Positions 51,999-61,274 of a DNA stretch of 64,000 nucleotides are shown here, piece after piece. A program made the position numbers and the translations under genes. The stretch comes from Burkholderiaceae bacterium. GTDB taxonomy: Bacteria > Pseudomonadota > Gammaproteobacteria > Burkholderiales > Burkholderiaceae_C. The stretch is from positions 186,001-250,000 of the forward strand of contig JACKLJ010000001.1 in assembly GCA_024235955.1 (NCBI GenBank), written 5' to 3'. The notes under the pieces are model-generated. The model made no database searches. It saw only the letters and a program-made list of their open reading frames with translations, and had not been told where the DNA came from. Numbering within the stretch: the first letter of the stretch is position 1; every line of letters begins with the position of its first letter.

Positions 51999-52994
51999 AT
52001 GGAATACCGTGCCCCCGCATGGCTGCCCGGTGGTCACCTGCAGACCATCTGGGCGGCGCTGCAGGCGCGCCGCGTAGCCGGGCCGCGCCCGCTGTGGCGG
52101 CGCGAGCGCTGGGGCACGCCCGACGGTGATTTCGTCGACGTCGACTGGCTGCGCCCGGACCCGAGCCCGCCACCCGCGCCCGGCGCGCCGCTGCTGGTGC
52201 TGTTCCACGGGCTGGAAGGCTCCTCGCGCAGCCATTACGCCGAGGCCTTCGCCGGCTGGGCGCGCGGGCAGGGCTGGCGGTTCGCGGTGCCGCATTTCCG
52301 TGGCTGCTCGGGCGAGCCCAACCTCGCGCCGCGCGCCTACCACTCGGGCGACTTCGAGGAGATCGCCTGGATGCTCGGGCGCTTTGCCGCCCGCCAACGC
52401 GACGAAGGCGGCGGCCCGCTGCTGGCCGTGGGCGTCTCGCTGGGCGGCAACGCGCTCATGCGCTGGGCCGCCGAGGCGGGCGATACGGCTGGCCGCACGC
52501 TGAGCGCCGTGGCCTCGGTGTGCGCGCCGCTGGACCTGGCGGCGGCCGGCCACCACATCGGCCGCGGCTTCAACCGGCAGGTCTACACCCGCATGTTTCT
52601 GCGCAGCATGAAGCCCAAGGCGCTGGCCAAGCTGGCGCAGCACCCCGACCTGTTCGACGCCCGGCGCCTGCGCGCCGCGCGCGACCTGTTCACCTTCGAC
52701 GACCTGTTCACCGCGCCGCTGCACGGCTTCGCCGGCGTGGAGGACTACTGGCAGCGTGCTTCCGCCAGGCCGCACCTGCGCGCCGTGCGGCTGCCGGCGC
52801 TGCTGCTCAACGCGCGCAACGATCCGTTCGTGCCCCCCGCGTCGCTGCCCACAACGGCCGAGGTCAGCGCCAGCACCACGCTGTGGCAGCCGGCCGAAGG
52901 CGGCCACGTCGGCTTTCCGCAGGGCGCGCCGCCCGGCCAGGTGTTCTGGCTGCCGCGCGCCGTGGGCGGCTGGCTGGCGGCGCAGCTGGCATAG
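51999..52994 (+). CDS. YheT-family alpha/beta hydrolase
   Basis: A 331-residue hydrolase of the YheT/ABHD1-3 group. Features seen are YRAPAWLPGGHLQTIWAALQ (family N-terminus), the oxyanion region LFHGLEGSSRSHYAEAF, the nucleophile elbow VGVSLGGNALMRW with catalytic Ser, NARNDPFVP as the acid region and EGGHVGFPQG with the His. It probably hydrolyses lipid or hydrophobic esters. The ATG at 51999 is preceded by TTGAAG, the end of a repeat, so the repeat may supply the ribosome-binding site. Confidence 0.9.
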   Translation: MEYRAPAWLPGGHLQTIWAALQARRVAGPRPLWRRERWGTPDGDFVDVDWLRPDPSPPPAPGAPLLVLFHGLEGSSRSHYAEAFAGWARGQGWRFAVPHFRGCSGEPNLAPRAYHSGDFEEIAWMLGRFAARQRDEGGGPLLAVGVSLGGNALMRWAAEAGDTAGRTLSAVASVCAPLDLAAAGHHIGRGFNRQVYTRMFLRSMKPKALAKLAQHPDLFDARRLRAARDLFTFDDLFTAPLHGFAGVEDYWQRASARPHLRAVRLPALLLNARNDPFVPPASLPTTAEVSASTTLWQPAEGGHVGFPQGAPPGQVFWLPRAVGGWLAAQLA

Positions 52995-53004
52995 CAGCGT
53001 GCGA

Positions 53005-53067
53005 CTTTCAAGCCAAATCGGCTTGTAGCCTATTCACAGCGGGCGCAGGCAGCTCATGAATCGATAG
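53005..53067 (-). repeat. 60-bp ATAGCTGCC-family repeat
   Basis: TTTCAAGCCAAATCGGCTTG then ACAGCGGGCGCAGGCAGCTC, inverse of the core. Intergenic. Confidence 0.85.
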
Positions 53068-53106
53068 CGTTTGGTGCCATCGCGCGGCGCCGACATAATG
53101 GTCCGC

Positions 53107-53670
53107 ATGGACGACATGGTGCTCAAGGCCATGGCCAAATGGCCCAACGTGCCGCACTGTTACGGCTGGCTGGGGCTGGACGCGCGCGGCAACTGGTGGC
53201 TGCGCGACGCCGCCGCGCAGGCGGCCGGCGCCTTTGCCGGCGGGGCGGCTGGCGCCAAAGGCTCGCGGCTGGAACATGCCGGGCTGATCGACTTCATCGG
53301 CCGCAACTACGGGCACGACGACGCCGGCCAGTGGTTCTTTCAGAACGGGCCGCAGCGCGTGTACGTGGAGCTGGAAGCCACGCCCTGGATCTGGCGCGTG
53401 GCCGAGGGCGGCGCCGTGCACGCGCACACCGGCGCGCCGGCCCGGGTGCAGCAGGTGCTGACCGACGAGGCCGGCCGCGTGTACCTGCACACCAGCGGCG
53501 GCTTCGGCCTGGTGCACACGCAGGACGTGCCCGCCGTGGCCGATCTGGTGGAGCGCGGTGGCGCCTGGGAGCCGCAAGCGATGCGCGCTGCGGATCTGCC
53601 CGCGCGCTTCAGCTATGTGACGAGCCCGCAGGCGCGGCACGCGGCCCGGCTGGCCGATACTTCAAAATAG
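53107..53670 (+). CDS. DUF2946-type uncharacterised protein
   Basis: A protein of about 187 residues that I recognise only as a Burkholderiales family of unknown function. Features seen are VLKAMAKWPNVPHCYGWLGLDARGNWWLRD, DFIGRNYGHDDAGQWFFQNGPQRVYVELE, and FGLVHTQDVP near the end. Aromatic- and Gly-rich, no signal peptide and no membrane helix. ATG 53107 is chosen because the family begins MDD; ATG 53098 is equally possible. No ribosome-binding site is evident, but CATAAT just upstream could be a -10 element of a near-leaderless message. Confidence 0.72.
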   Translation: MDDMVLKAMAKWPNVPHCYGWLGLDARGNWWLRDAAAQAAGAFAGGAAGAKGSRLEHAGLIDFIGRNYGHDDAGQWFFQNGPQRVYVELEATPWIWRVAEGGAVHAHTGAPARVQQVLTDEAGRVYLHTSGGFGLVHTQDVPAVADLVERGGAWEPQAMRAADLPARFSYVTSPQARHAARLADTSK

Positions 53671-53722
53671 ATAGCTGCCTGCGCCCGCCACACAAGGGCT
53701 GAAGGCCTAAAAGACATCAAAT
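53660..53722 (+). repeat. 60-bp ATAGCTGCC-family repeat
   Basis: TCAAAATAGATAGCTGCCTG then CGCCCGCCACACAAGGGCTG and AAGGCCTAAAAGACATCAAA. It supplies the stop codon region of the gene upstream (ADTSK then stop). Confidence 0.92.
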
Positions 53723-53730
53723 CAGGCATG

Positions 53731-53754
53731 AAAAAACCGGCCCTGAGGCCGGTT
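53731..53754 (-). terminator. Rho-independent terminator after the di-haem cytochrome gene
   Basis: On the minus strand AACCGGCC and GGCCGGTT pair around TCAG, followed by TTTT. It lies 22 bases after the cytochrome stop codon. Confidence 0.9.
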
Positions 53755-53775
53755 CTTCGTGAAGCCGTGCGTGCC

Positions 53776-54669
53776 TTACTTGACGGCGCTCACCATGTAG
53801 TCGACGGCGGCCTTGAAGTCGGCGTCCGAGGCGGTGGAGCCACCCTTGGGCGGCATCGCGCCCTTGCCGCTCAGGCCGATCTTGTAGACCTCGTCCATGC
53901 CGGCGGCCAGGCGCGGCGCCCAGGCGGCCTTGTCGCCGTACTTGGGCGCACCGGCCACGCCGGCGGCGTGGCAGGCCATGCACACGGAGTCGTACAGCGC
54001 CTTGCCGGCAGCGGCGTTGCCACCTGCGGCGGCGGCCGGTGCGGCAGCGGCTGCGGGGGCCGCGGCAGCAGCCGGCGCGGCTGCGGCAGGGGCCTCGGCC
54101 GCCGGTGCAGCAGCGGGTGCGGGCGCGGCAGCAGCAGCCGGCGCAGCGGCGGCTTCGGCACCGGAGGCGGCAGCCGCCGGGCCGGGCACCGGGAACTTGG
54201 CGCCGCCGGCGTTGGCCATGTAGACCACGGCGCGGCCGATTTCCACATCGGAGAAGTTGCCGCCGCCCTGCGGCGCCATGGCGCCCTTGCCCTTCAGCGC
54301 GTGCAGCAGCAGGGTGTCGTAGCCTTGCGTGATGCGCGGGCCCCAGGCCGCCGCGTCCTGGAACTTGGGCGCGCCGGCCACGCCGGTGGCATGGCAGGCC
54401 GAGCACTGGGCCTTGAACACGTCTTCGCCGGAGGCGAGCGGCCGGTTGGCGTCACGGATTTCCACCGAGCCCACCTTCTGCAGGCGCATGGCGATGGCCT
54501 GCTCGTCGTCGGTGGCGCCGGGCGACAGCTTGTTGGCGGAGGTGACGTAGGCCACCAGGCCGATGATGATGAGCACCGGCACCACGAAGGCCGCCAGGCT
54601 GACCCAGAACAGCTGCTTGGGGGTTTGGATCGGGCCGGTGTGTGCTTCCTCGTGCGCGCTGTCGCTCAT
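53776..54669 (-). CDS. Membrane-anchored di-haem cytochrome c5-type protein
   Basis: A 297-residue c-type cytochrome. A transmembrane anchor at about residues 21-43 (FWVSLAAFVVPVLIIIGLVAY) is followed by two cytochrome c5-like domains. Haem motifs are C89-SAC-H93 and CMACH at about 230-234, each followed by GVAGAPK and a later GKGAM(A/P)P Met-ligand loop. An Ala/Pro linker of about 60 residues joins them. The two domains are internal duplicates. It probably shuttles electrons in the periplasm to a terminal oxidase. Own terminator follows. Confidence 0.92.
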   Translation of the reverse strand: MSDSAHEEAHTGPIQTPKQLFWVSLAAFVVPVLIIIGLVAYVTSANKLSPGATDDEQAIAMRLQKVGSVEIRDANRPLASGEDVFKAQCSACHATGVAGAPKFQDAAAWGPRITQGYDTLLLHALKGKGAMAPQGGGNFSDVEIGRAVVYMANAGGAKFPVPGPAAAASGAEAAAAPAAAAAPAPAAAPAAEAPAAAAPAAAAAPAAAAAPAAAAGGNAAAGKALYDSVCMACHAAGVAGAPKYGDKAAWAPRLAAGMDEVYKIGLSGKGAMPPKGGSTASDADFKAAVDYMVSAVK

Positions 54670-54802
54670 GGCATCCTCGGGGGCGTTTTTCGTGGGGTAT
54701 GGCGGGGTCGACACCACGCGGACAGCAGGGCAGGCGGCTGCGCGCGGCAATCTTCAATTATAGGGGCGCGCCGGGCCAGGGCCGGGCGCTTCACCCGCAT
54801 GG

Positions 54803-56341
54803 CTACTGGCTGGCCGGCGCCGCGGCTGCGGCTGCTGGCGCAGGCGGCTCGGTCCAGCCGCCGCCCAGGGCCTTGTAGAGCAGCACGTCGTTGGCGCGCT
54901 GCTGCAGCCGCACCTGCGCCAGCGTCTGTTCGGTGGTGTACAGCGAGCGCTGCGCGTCCAGCAGATCGAGGTAGCTGGACACGCCGTTGCGGTAGCGCAG
55001 GTCGGACAGGCGGAAGCGGTCGCGGTCGGCCTCGGCCTGGGCCTGCAGGGCGCCGTACTGGTCGGCCAGCGTGGCGCGGCCGGCCAGTGCGTCGGCCACC
55101 TCGCGGAACGCGGTCTGGATGGCTTTCTCGTAGTTGGCCACGGCGATCTCGCGCTGCGCCCTGGCAGCGTCGAGGTTGGCCTGGTTGCGGCCGAAGTCGA
55201 AGATGGGCAGCACCAGGCTGGGCGCGAAGGCCCAGGCGCGGCTGCTGGCCTGGAACAGGTTGTCCAGCTCGCGGCTGGAATGCCCCAGGCTGGCGGTGAG
55301 CGAGATGCGCGGGAAGAAGGCGGCCCGCGCGGCGCCGATGTTGGCGTTGGCGGCGATCAGCTGCTCTTCGGCCGCGCGCACGTCGGGCCGGCGCAGCAGC
55401 AGGTCGGACGGCAGGCCGGCCGGCACCTGGGCGAAGCCCGGCAGGTCGGCGGCAGGTTGCACCAGCGGCGTGGGCTGGCTGGCGTCGTTGGAGGGCGGCG
55501 GCGTTTGTACGGCCGGCACCGGCGGAATAAGGCTCTCCGGGATCGCCTGGCCGACCAGCAGGGTCAGCAGGTTGATGTCCTGCGCGCGCAGGCGCTGCTG
55601 TTGCGCGCGCGTGGCGGCGGCGGTGGCGGACAGCGATTCTGCCTGGCGCAGATCGAGCGCCGACGAGGCGCCGTTGTCGAAACGCAGTTTGGTGAGCTGC
55701 AGCGTCTGCTGGCGCGTGCCCAGCGTGCGCTCGGCCAGGGCCAGCAGTTCGGTGTCGGTCTTGAGCGTGAGCCAGGCACTGGCCACGTTGGCCACCAGGC
55801 TGATCTGGGCCGACTTGCGCGCCTCCTCGGTGGCCAGGTACTGCGCCAGCGCCTGTTCCTTGAGCGCGTCGACGCGGCCGAAGAAATCGATCTCCCAGCT
55901 GGCCATGGCCACGCCCACCGAATACGCCTGCGACACGCGCGGCGCCCCAAAGGCCGCCAGCGCCGAAGGCGCCGAGCGCGAGAACCCGGCGGTGGCGTTG
56001 AAATTGGGCACCTGGTCGGCGCGGCGGATCTGGTACTGCGCCCGTGCCGCCTCGATGTTCTGCACCGCCACCCGCAGGTCGCGGTTGTTGGCCAGCGCCA
56101 GGCCGACGAGCTGGCGCAGCTGCGCGTCCTGCACGAAGTCCTGCCAGGGCAGATCGGCCGCGGCGGAGCCGCCTTCGGGCAGGGCGCCGGCCGTGGCGGG
56201 CCATTGCGGCGCCACCGGCGCGGCCGGGCGCTGGTAGGCGGGGATCAGCGAGCAGCCGGCCAGCAGCGCGGCGGCCGCGGCCAGCGCCACGGGGCGCAAC
56301 GGCAGATGGCGAAGGGTGGAGGTCACGGAGGTCCTGCTCAT
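54803..56341 (-). CDS. RND efflux outer-membrane lipoprotein (OprM/NodT family)
   Basis: A 512-residue outer-membrane channel of TolC type. Lipobox LLAGC with Cys30. Two repeated helical/beta halves show LVGLALANNRDLRVAVQNIEAARAQYQIRRAD and LIAANANIGAARAAFFPRISLTASLG, the OEP signatures. A Pro/Gln-rich insertion near residues 255-290 (VPAVQTPPPSNDASQPTPL) is longer than usual. The start overlaps the pump gene stop (ATGA). It forms the third part of the drug efflux system with the adaptor and inner-membrane pump. Confidence 0.94.
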   Translation of the reverse strand: MSRTSVTSTLRHLPLRPVALAAAAALLAGCSLIPAYQRPAAPVAPQWPATAGALPEGGSAAADLPWQDFVQDAQLRQLVGLALANNRDLRVAVQNIEAARAQYQIRRADQVPNFNATAGFSRSAPSALAAFGAPRVSQAYSVGVAMASWEIDFFGRVDALKEQALAQYLATEEARKSAQISLVANVASAWLTLKTDTELLALAERTLGTRQQTLQLTKLRFDNGASSALDLRQAESLSATAAATRAQQQRLRAQDINLLTLLVGQAIPESLIPPVPAVQTPPPSNDASQPTPLVQPAADLPGFAQVPAGLPSDLLLRRPDVRAAEEQLIAANANIGAARAAFFPRISLTASLGHSSRELDNLFQASSRAWAFAPSLVLPIFDFGRNQANLDAARAQREIAVANYEKAIQTAFREVADALAGRATLADQYGALQAQAEADRDRFRLSDLRYRNGVSSYLDLLDAQRSLYTTEQTLAQVRLQQRANDVLLYKALGGGWTEPPAPAAAAAAPASQ

Positions 56342-59300
56342 TGGGGTGTTCCCGGCGTCCTGGGCGTGCCGTCTTCCGGCGGAGGTTCGTCCTGGGCGCC
56401 CTGGTGCAGCGCGCGGCGCTCATCATCGCTCAGACCTTGCTCGGCGGCGCTCACGTAGGCGTCGGCCGAGGCGGCGGTGATGCCGGCGTGCTCGGCGTGC
56501 AGGTGCGAGCGCTCCTGCTCGCGCTGGCCGGGCTTGAAGATGCGCCGCACCACCACGAAGAAGATCGGCACGAAGAACACCGCCAGCGTGGTGCCCACCA
56601 GGATGCCGCCCATCACGCCGGTGCCGATGGCGCGCTGGCTGGCCGAGCCGGCGCCGGTGGCGACGGCCAGCGGCAGCACACCCAGCGAGAAGGCCAGCGA
56701 GGTCATGACGATGGGGCGGAAGCGCAGGTGGGCGGCGGCCAGCGCGGCCTCGAAGGCGCTCTTGCCCTGGGCCTGCAGGTCCTTGGCGAACTCGATGATC
56801 AGGATGGCGTTCTTGGCCGACAGGCCGATGATGGTGATCAGGCCGACCTGGAAGTACACGTCGTTCGCCAGGCTGCGCCCGGTGACGGCGAGCAGCACGC
56901 CCAGCACGCCCAGCGGCACCACCAGGATCACCGCCAGCGGGATCGACCAGCTCTCGTACAGCGCGGCCAGCGCCAGCACCACCGCCAGGATGGCGAAGCC
57001 ATAGAGGATCACGGCCTGGTTGCCGGCCAGCTTTTCCTCGCGCGACTGGCCGGTCCATTCATAGCCGAAACCGGCCGGCAGTTGGGCGGCGAGCTTTTCC
57101 ATCTCGGCCATGGCGTCGCCCGTGCTGTAGCCCGGCGCCGGGCCGCCGGCGATGCGCATGGCCGGGTAGCCGTTGTAGCGGATGGTCTGCATGGGGCCGG
57201 TGATCCAGCGCGTGGTCGCGAAGGTCGAGAGCGGCACCGGCTGGCCCTTGGTGTTGAGCACGTTGAGCTGGAGGATGTCTTCCGGCTGCATGCGCGCCTG
57301 GGCGTCGGCCTGCACCACCACGCGCTGCAGGCGGCCGGCGTTGGGGAAGTCGTTCACGTAGCTGGAGCCCAGCGCGGTGGCGATGACGCCGTTGATGGCA
57401 CCGAAGCTCACGCCTTGCGCGGCGGCCTTGTCGCGGTCGATCTCGACCTGCAGCTGCGGCGCGTCTTCCAGGCCGTCGGGGCGCACGCCGGCCAGGAGCT
57501 TGCTCTGCGAGGCCATGCCCAGCATCTGGTTGCGCGCGGCCACCAGTTCCTCGTGGGTGTGGCCGCCGCGGTCCTGTAGGCGGAAGGTGAAGCCGGAGCT
57601 GACGCCCAGCTCGGGGATCGGCGGCGGGCTGAGCGCGAAGATGAAGGCGTCCTTCACGCGCGACAGCGCGCCCATGGCGCGGCCTGCGATGGCGCTGGCC
57701 GAATGCTGCGGGCCCGGGCGCTCGTCCCAGGGCTTGAGCGTGACGAACGAGATGCCCGCGTTCTGGCCTTGGCCGGAGAACGAGAAGCCCATCACCGCCA
57801 CCATGCTCTTGACCTCGGGCTGCTTGAGCATGAAGGCTTCGGCCTGCTCGACCACGGCCCGCGTGCGCTCCTGCGTGGCGCCCGGCGGCAGCTGGATGTT
57901 GAGCAGGATGTTGCCCTGGTCTTCCTGCGGCAGGAACGAGGTGGGCAGGCGCAGGTACATCCAGCCCACCACCGCGGCCAGCACCAGGTAGATCAGCATC
58001 AGCCGGCCTCCGCGACGCAGCAGCCGGGCCACGAAGCCTTCGTAGCCCTTGGCGGTGCGCGTGAAGCCGCGGTTGAACCAGCCGAAAAAGCCGCGCTTGG
58101 CGTGGTGGTGCCCGGCTTCCACCGGCTTGAGCAGCGAGCCGCACAGCGCCGGCGTGAGCGACAGCGCCATGAACGCCGAGAAGAAGATCGACACCCCCAT
58201 CACCGCCGAGAACTGGCGGTAGATGTTGCCCACCGAGCCGGAGAAGAAGGCCAGCGGCACGAACACCGCGATCAGCACCGCCGTCACGCCGATGATGGCG
58301 CCGGAAATCTGGCTCATGGCCTTGCGCGTGGCCTCCAGCGGCGGCAGGCCTTCCTCGCTCATGATGCGCTCGACGTTTTCCACCACCACGATGGCGTCGT
58401 CCACCACGATGCCGATCACCAGCACCATGCCGAACATGGTGAGCACGTTGATCGACATGCCGAAAGCCAGCAGCGCCCCGAAGGTGCCGAGCAACGCCAC
58501 CGGCACCACAATGGTCGGGATCACGGTGTAGCGCCAGTTCTGCAGGAACAGGAACATCACCAGGAACACCAGGACGACGGCTTCCACCAGCGTCTCCACC
58601 ACCTTCTGGATGGAGATCTTCACGAAGTCGGAGGCGTCGTAGGGGATGGTCCAGGTGACGCCGGGCGGGAAATAGGGCTCGAGCTGCTTCAGCTTGGCGC
58701 GGATGGCCTTGGCCGCCGCCAGCGCGTTGCCGCTGGGCGAGAGCTGCACGCCCATGCCGGCGCCGGGCTGGCCGTTCAGGCGCGCGGCGGTGGCGTAGGT
58801 CTGGGCGCCGAGTTCGATGCGTGCGACGTCCTTCAGGCGCACGGTGGAGCCGTCGGCGTTGGCGCGCAGCACGATGTTGCCGAACTGCTCGGGCTTGGAG
58901 AGCTGGCCGGGCACCACCACGGTGGCGGTCATGGTCTGGCCGGCGGCCAGCGGCAGATCGCCGATGGAGCCGGCCGAGACCTGCGCGTTCTGCGCCTGGA
59001 TGGCGGCGGACACGTCGGCGGGCTGCAGGCTGTAGCTCTGCAGCTTGTTCGGGTCGACCCAGATGCGCATGGCGCGCTCTGAGCCGAACAGCTGAACCTG
59101 GCCGATGCCGTCGATGCGCTGCAGCTCGGGCTGCACGTTGCGCGCCGCGTAGTCGGCCAGGCCGGTGACGTCGATGTCCGGGTTGGACGAGGACAGCATC
59201 ACGAACAGCAGGAAGTTCGAGCGCGCCTTGTCCACCCGCACGCCCTGCTGCGTCACCACGCTGGGCAGGCGCGGCGTGGCGCGCGACAGGCGGTTCTGCA

Positions 59301-59619
59301 CGTCCACCTGCGCCAGGTCGGCGTTGGTGCCGGGCTCGAAGCTGATGGTGATCTGGCCGGTGCCGTTGGCCTGCGCCACCGATTCCATGTAGGCCAGGCC
59401 GGGCGAGCCGTTCATCTCGCGCTCGATCACGGCCAGCACGGAATCCTCCAGCGTCTGCGCGGAGGCGCCGGGGTAGGTGGCGCTGACCACGATGGTGGGT
59501 GGCGCCACCGGCGGGTACTGGGCGATGGGCAGCTGGGTGATCGCGGTCGCCCCGATCACCATCAGGAAGAGGGCGATCACCCAGGCGAAGATCGGGCGAT
59601 CGATGAAGAACTGGGCCAT
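56338..59619 (-). CDS. RND multidrug efflux pump, HAE1 family
   Basis: A 1093-residue inner-membrane proton/drug antiporter of AcrB/MexB type, with twelve predicted helices. Features seen are the N-terminus MAQFFIDRPIFAWVIALFLM, the proton-relay Asp pair in VLVIGIVVDDAIVVVENVERI, SMVAVMGFSFSGQGQNAGISFVTLKPWDER in the porter domain, and ESWSIPLAVILVVPLGVLGV in the C-terminal half. The C-terminal tail of about 40 residues is acidic and longer than AcrB's. Substrates cannot be predicted. It lies 20 bases downstream of the adaptor gene. No TetR or two-component regulator is adjacent, which is unusual for such pumps. Confidence 0.95.
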   Translation of the reverse strand: MAQFFIDRPIFAWVIALFLMVIGATAITQLPIAQYPPVAPPTIVVSATYPGASAQTLEDSVLAVIEREMNGSPGLAYMESVAQANGTGQITISFEPGTNADLAQVDVQNRLSRATPRLPSVVTQQGVRVDKARSNFLLFVMLSSSNPDIDVTGLADYAARNVQPELQRIDGIGQVQLFGSERAMRIWVDPNKLQSYSLQPADVSAAIQAQNAQVSAGSIGDLPLAAGQTMTATVVVPGQLSKPEQFGNIVLRANADGSTVRLKDVARIELGAQTYATAARLNGQPGAGMGVQLSPSGNALAAAKAIRAKLKQLEPYFPPGVTWTIPYDASDFVKISIQKVVETLVEAVVLVFLVMFLFLQNWRYTVIPTIVVPVALLGTFGALLAFGMSINVLTMFGMVLVIGIVVDDAIVVVENVERIMSEEGLPPLEATRKAMSQISGAIIGVTAVLIAVFVPLAFFSGSVGNIYRQFSAVMGVSIFFSAFMALSLTPALCGSLLKPVEAGHHHAKRGFFGWFNRGFTRTAKGYEGFVARLLRRGGRLMLIYLVLAAVVGWMYLRLPTSFLPQEDQGNILLNIQLPPGATQERTRAVVEQAEAFMLKQPEVKSMVAVMGFSFSGQGQNAGISFVTLKPWDERPGPQHSASAIAGRAMGALSRVKDAFIFALSPPPIPELGVSSGFTFRLQDRGGHTHEELVAARNQMLGMASQSKLLAGVRPDGLEDAPQLQVEIDRDKAAAQGVSFGAINGVIATALGSSYVNDFPNAGRLQRVVVQADAQARMQPEDILQLNVLNTKGQPVPLSTFATTRWITGPMQTIRYNGYPAMRIAGGPAPGYSTGDAMAEMEKLAAQLPAGFGYEWTGQSREEKLAGNQAVILYGFAILAVVLALAALYESWSIPLAVILVVPLGVLGVLLAVTGRSLANDVYFQVGLITIIGLSAKNAILIIEFAKDLQAQGKSAFEAALAAAHLRFRPIVMTSLAFSLGVLPLAVATGAGSASQRAIGTGVMGGILVGTTLAVFFVPIFFVVVRRIFKPGQREQERSHLHAEHAGITAASADAYVSAAEQGLSDDERRALHQGAQDEPPPEDGTPRTPGTPQ

Positions 59620-59639
59620 GTCGCGGTGCTCCGGCGGGC

Positions 59640-60923
59640 TCAGCGCGAGGCCGCGGAAGCCGGCGCCGAAGCGGCGGCCGGGGCAGCGGATGCTCCTTTT
59701 TCAGGAGCTGCCTGCGCCTGCCCTGCCTGGGCTTTTGGCTTGTTGGGCTCCCAAGGCACGGGTTTGACCTTTTTCGCGCCCAGGGCCAGCTTCATGGCGC
59801 CTTCCACCATCACCTTTTCGCCCGGCTTGAGCCCGTCGGTGACGATCCAGCTGTTGCCCTGCGCGCCTTCGATCTTCACCTGGCGCGGCGCCACGCTGCC
59901 GTCGTCGGCCACCACGGTGACCGAATCGCCGCGGCTGCCGCGCGTGACCGCCTGCTGCGGGATCAGCATGGCGTTGGGCACCTCGGCCTGCTCCAGCCGC
60001 ACGCGCACGTACATGCCCGGCAGCAGCAGGCCCTGCGGGTTGGGCAGCTCGGCGCGCACCGACACCTGGCCTGTGGCCGGGTCGACGCTGAGGTCGGAGA
60101 ACAGCAGGCGGCCGGGCTCGGGGTAGGCCTGGCCGTTTTCCAGCAGCACGTCCACGCGGGCGGCTTCCGCGCCCGGCGCGCGCGTCAGCTGGCCCTTGCG
60201 CAGCGCCTCGCGCATCTGCAGCACGTCGTTGGCGGACTGGGAGAGGTTCACGTACAGCGGATTGATCTGCTGGATGGTGGCCAGCTGCGTGGCCTCGCCC
60301 TGGCCGACCAGCGCGCCTTCCGTCACCAGCGCACGGCCGATGCGGCCGGCGATGGGGGCCGTCACCGTGGCGTAGCCCAGGTTGATGCGCGCCGTCTGCA
60401 CGGCGGCGCGGCCGGCCTGCACCTGCGCTTCGGCCGCCTTCTGCGCGGCCACGGCGTTGGCGTAGTCCTGCTTGCTCACCGCGTTGGCTTCCACCAGCGG
60501 CTTGTAGCGCGCCGCCAGCGCACTGGCCTGCGACAGGTTGGCCTGGGCCTGCGCCAGCGTGGCCTGGGCGCTCTGCAGCGTGGCCTGGTAAGGGGCGGAA
60601 TCGATGGCGAACAGCGCCTGGCCTGCCTTGACGTCGCTGCCCTCGCGGAACAGGCGCTTCTGCAGGATGCCCGCGGCGCGGGCGCGCACCTGCGCCACGC
60701 GCGAGGCCTCCAGGCGGCCCGGCAGCTCGGTGCTCAGCTTCACGGTACCGGGCTGCACCGCGATCACGGCGACCTCGGGCGGGGGCGGCGCGCCCTTGGC
60801 GCCGGCAGCGCCGGCTGCTGCGTCATCCTTCTTCCCGCACGCCGCCAGCAGCAGCGCGACCCCCAGAACGGCCGCCACCCGCGCAGGGCGGCAACCCGAC
60901 AAAAAGACGGTGCGCAAAGGCAT
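59640..60923 (-). CDS. RND efflux periplasmic adaptor (MexA/AcrA family)
   Basis: A membrane-fusion lipoprotein of about 427 residues; lipobox LLLAACG with Cys29. Domains seen: the first half-lipoyl strand VKLSTELPGRLEASRVAQVRARAAGILQK, a hairpin of helices (ATLQSAQATLAQAQANLSQASAL), the second lipoyl part TVTAPIAGRIGRALVTEGALV, beta barrel, and the membrane-proximal end. The last 30 residues (KPKAQAGQAQAAPEKGASA and on) are low complexity and appear to come partly from a 60-bp repeat. ATG 60923 is used; ATG 60941 would add six residues and lies in a repeat fragment. It is the first gene of the three-gene pump operon. Confidence 0.93.
   Translation of the reverse strand: MPLRTVFLSGCRPARVAAVLGVALLLAACGKKDDAAAGAAGAKGAPPPPEVAVIAVQPGTVKLSTELPGRLEASRVAQVRARAAGILQKRLFREGSDVKAGQALFAIDSAPYQATLQSAQATLAQAQANLSQASALAARYKPLVEANAVSKQDYANAVAAQKAAEAQVQAGRAAVQTARINLGYATVTAPIAGRIGRALVTEGALVGQGEATQLATIQQINPLYVNLSQSANDVLQMREALRKGQLTRAPGAEAARVDVLLENGQAYPEPGRLLFSDLSVDPATGQVSVRAELPNPQGLLLPGMYVRVRLEQAEVPNAMLIPQQAVTRGSRGDSVTVVADDGSVAPRQVKIEGAQGNSWIVTDGLKPGEKVMVEGAMKLALGAKKVKPVPWEPNKPKAQAGQAQAAPEKGASAAPAAASAPASAASR
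59691..59747 (+). repeat. Probable 60-bp ATAGCTGCC-family repeat in the adaptor 3' end
   Basis: TGCTCCTTTTTCAGGAGCTG then CCTGCGCCTGCCCTGCCTGG and GCTTTTGGC. Weaker than other copies but with the same block order. It is coding on the minus strand. Confidence 0.55.
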
Positions 60924-61132
60924 GTTTGCTTTCAAATCCATAGCTGCACCCGCCGGTGGGGTGCCGGTAAACGGGCTATTTTGCTCGAAAAACGTAAAGG
61001 CTGCATAAAGCATGCCCGTCCCCCGATTCGGGGGGCTCGGGGTTCGCGTGTCGGGGGTTGCGGACGGTGTGGGCGCCCACGACGGCGGCCCGCCCAAGGC
61101 TGATGGGCGATAATTCCATCTTTCTCGCACGC

Positions 61133-61208
61133 GCGGCTGTAGCTCAGTGGATAGAGTATTGGCCTCCGAAGCCAAGGGTCGTGGGTTCGATCCCCGCCAG
61201 CCGCGCCA
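61133..61208 (+). tRNA. tRNA-Arg (anticodon CCG)
   Basis: A 76-base cloverleaf. Acceptor stem GCGGCTG/CAGCCGC, D arm with GCTCAGTGGATAGAGT, anticodon stem TTGGC/GCCAA around the loop CTCCGAA giving CCG at 61166-61168, T arm with GGTTCGATCC, and encoded CCA. It reads the rich codon CGG. It stands between the efflux operon and katG and has its own terminator. Confidence 0.97.
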
Positions 61209-61217
61209 ACCTTCTTC

Positions 61218-61245
61218 AGGCCCTTGTCCAGCAAGGGCCTTTTTG
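61218..61245 (+). terminator. Rho-independent terminator after tRNA-Arg
   Basis: AGGCCCTTG and CAAGGGCCT form a nine-base stem with a five-base loop, followed by TTTTT. It starts ten bases after the tRNA. Confidence 0.92.
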
Positions 61246-61274
61246 TGGGTGGGCCGGCTTCAGACAGGGCAATG

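Noticed and set aside
57703..59082. 459-residue His-rich open frame antisense to the RND pump
   Set aside because: Composition is a mirror of the pump codons (many His, Gln, Arg) with no recognisable motif.
60930..60980. 60-bp family repeat at the adaptor gene start
   Set aside because: CATAGCTGCACCCGCC matches part of the core, but the rest diverges; used only to weigh the start codon.
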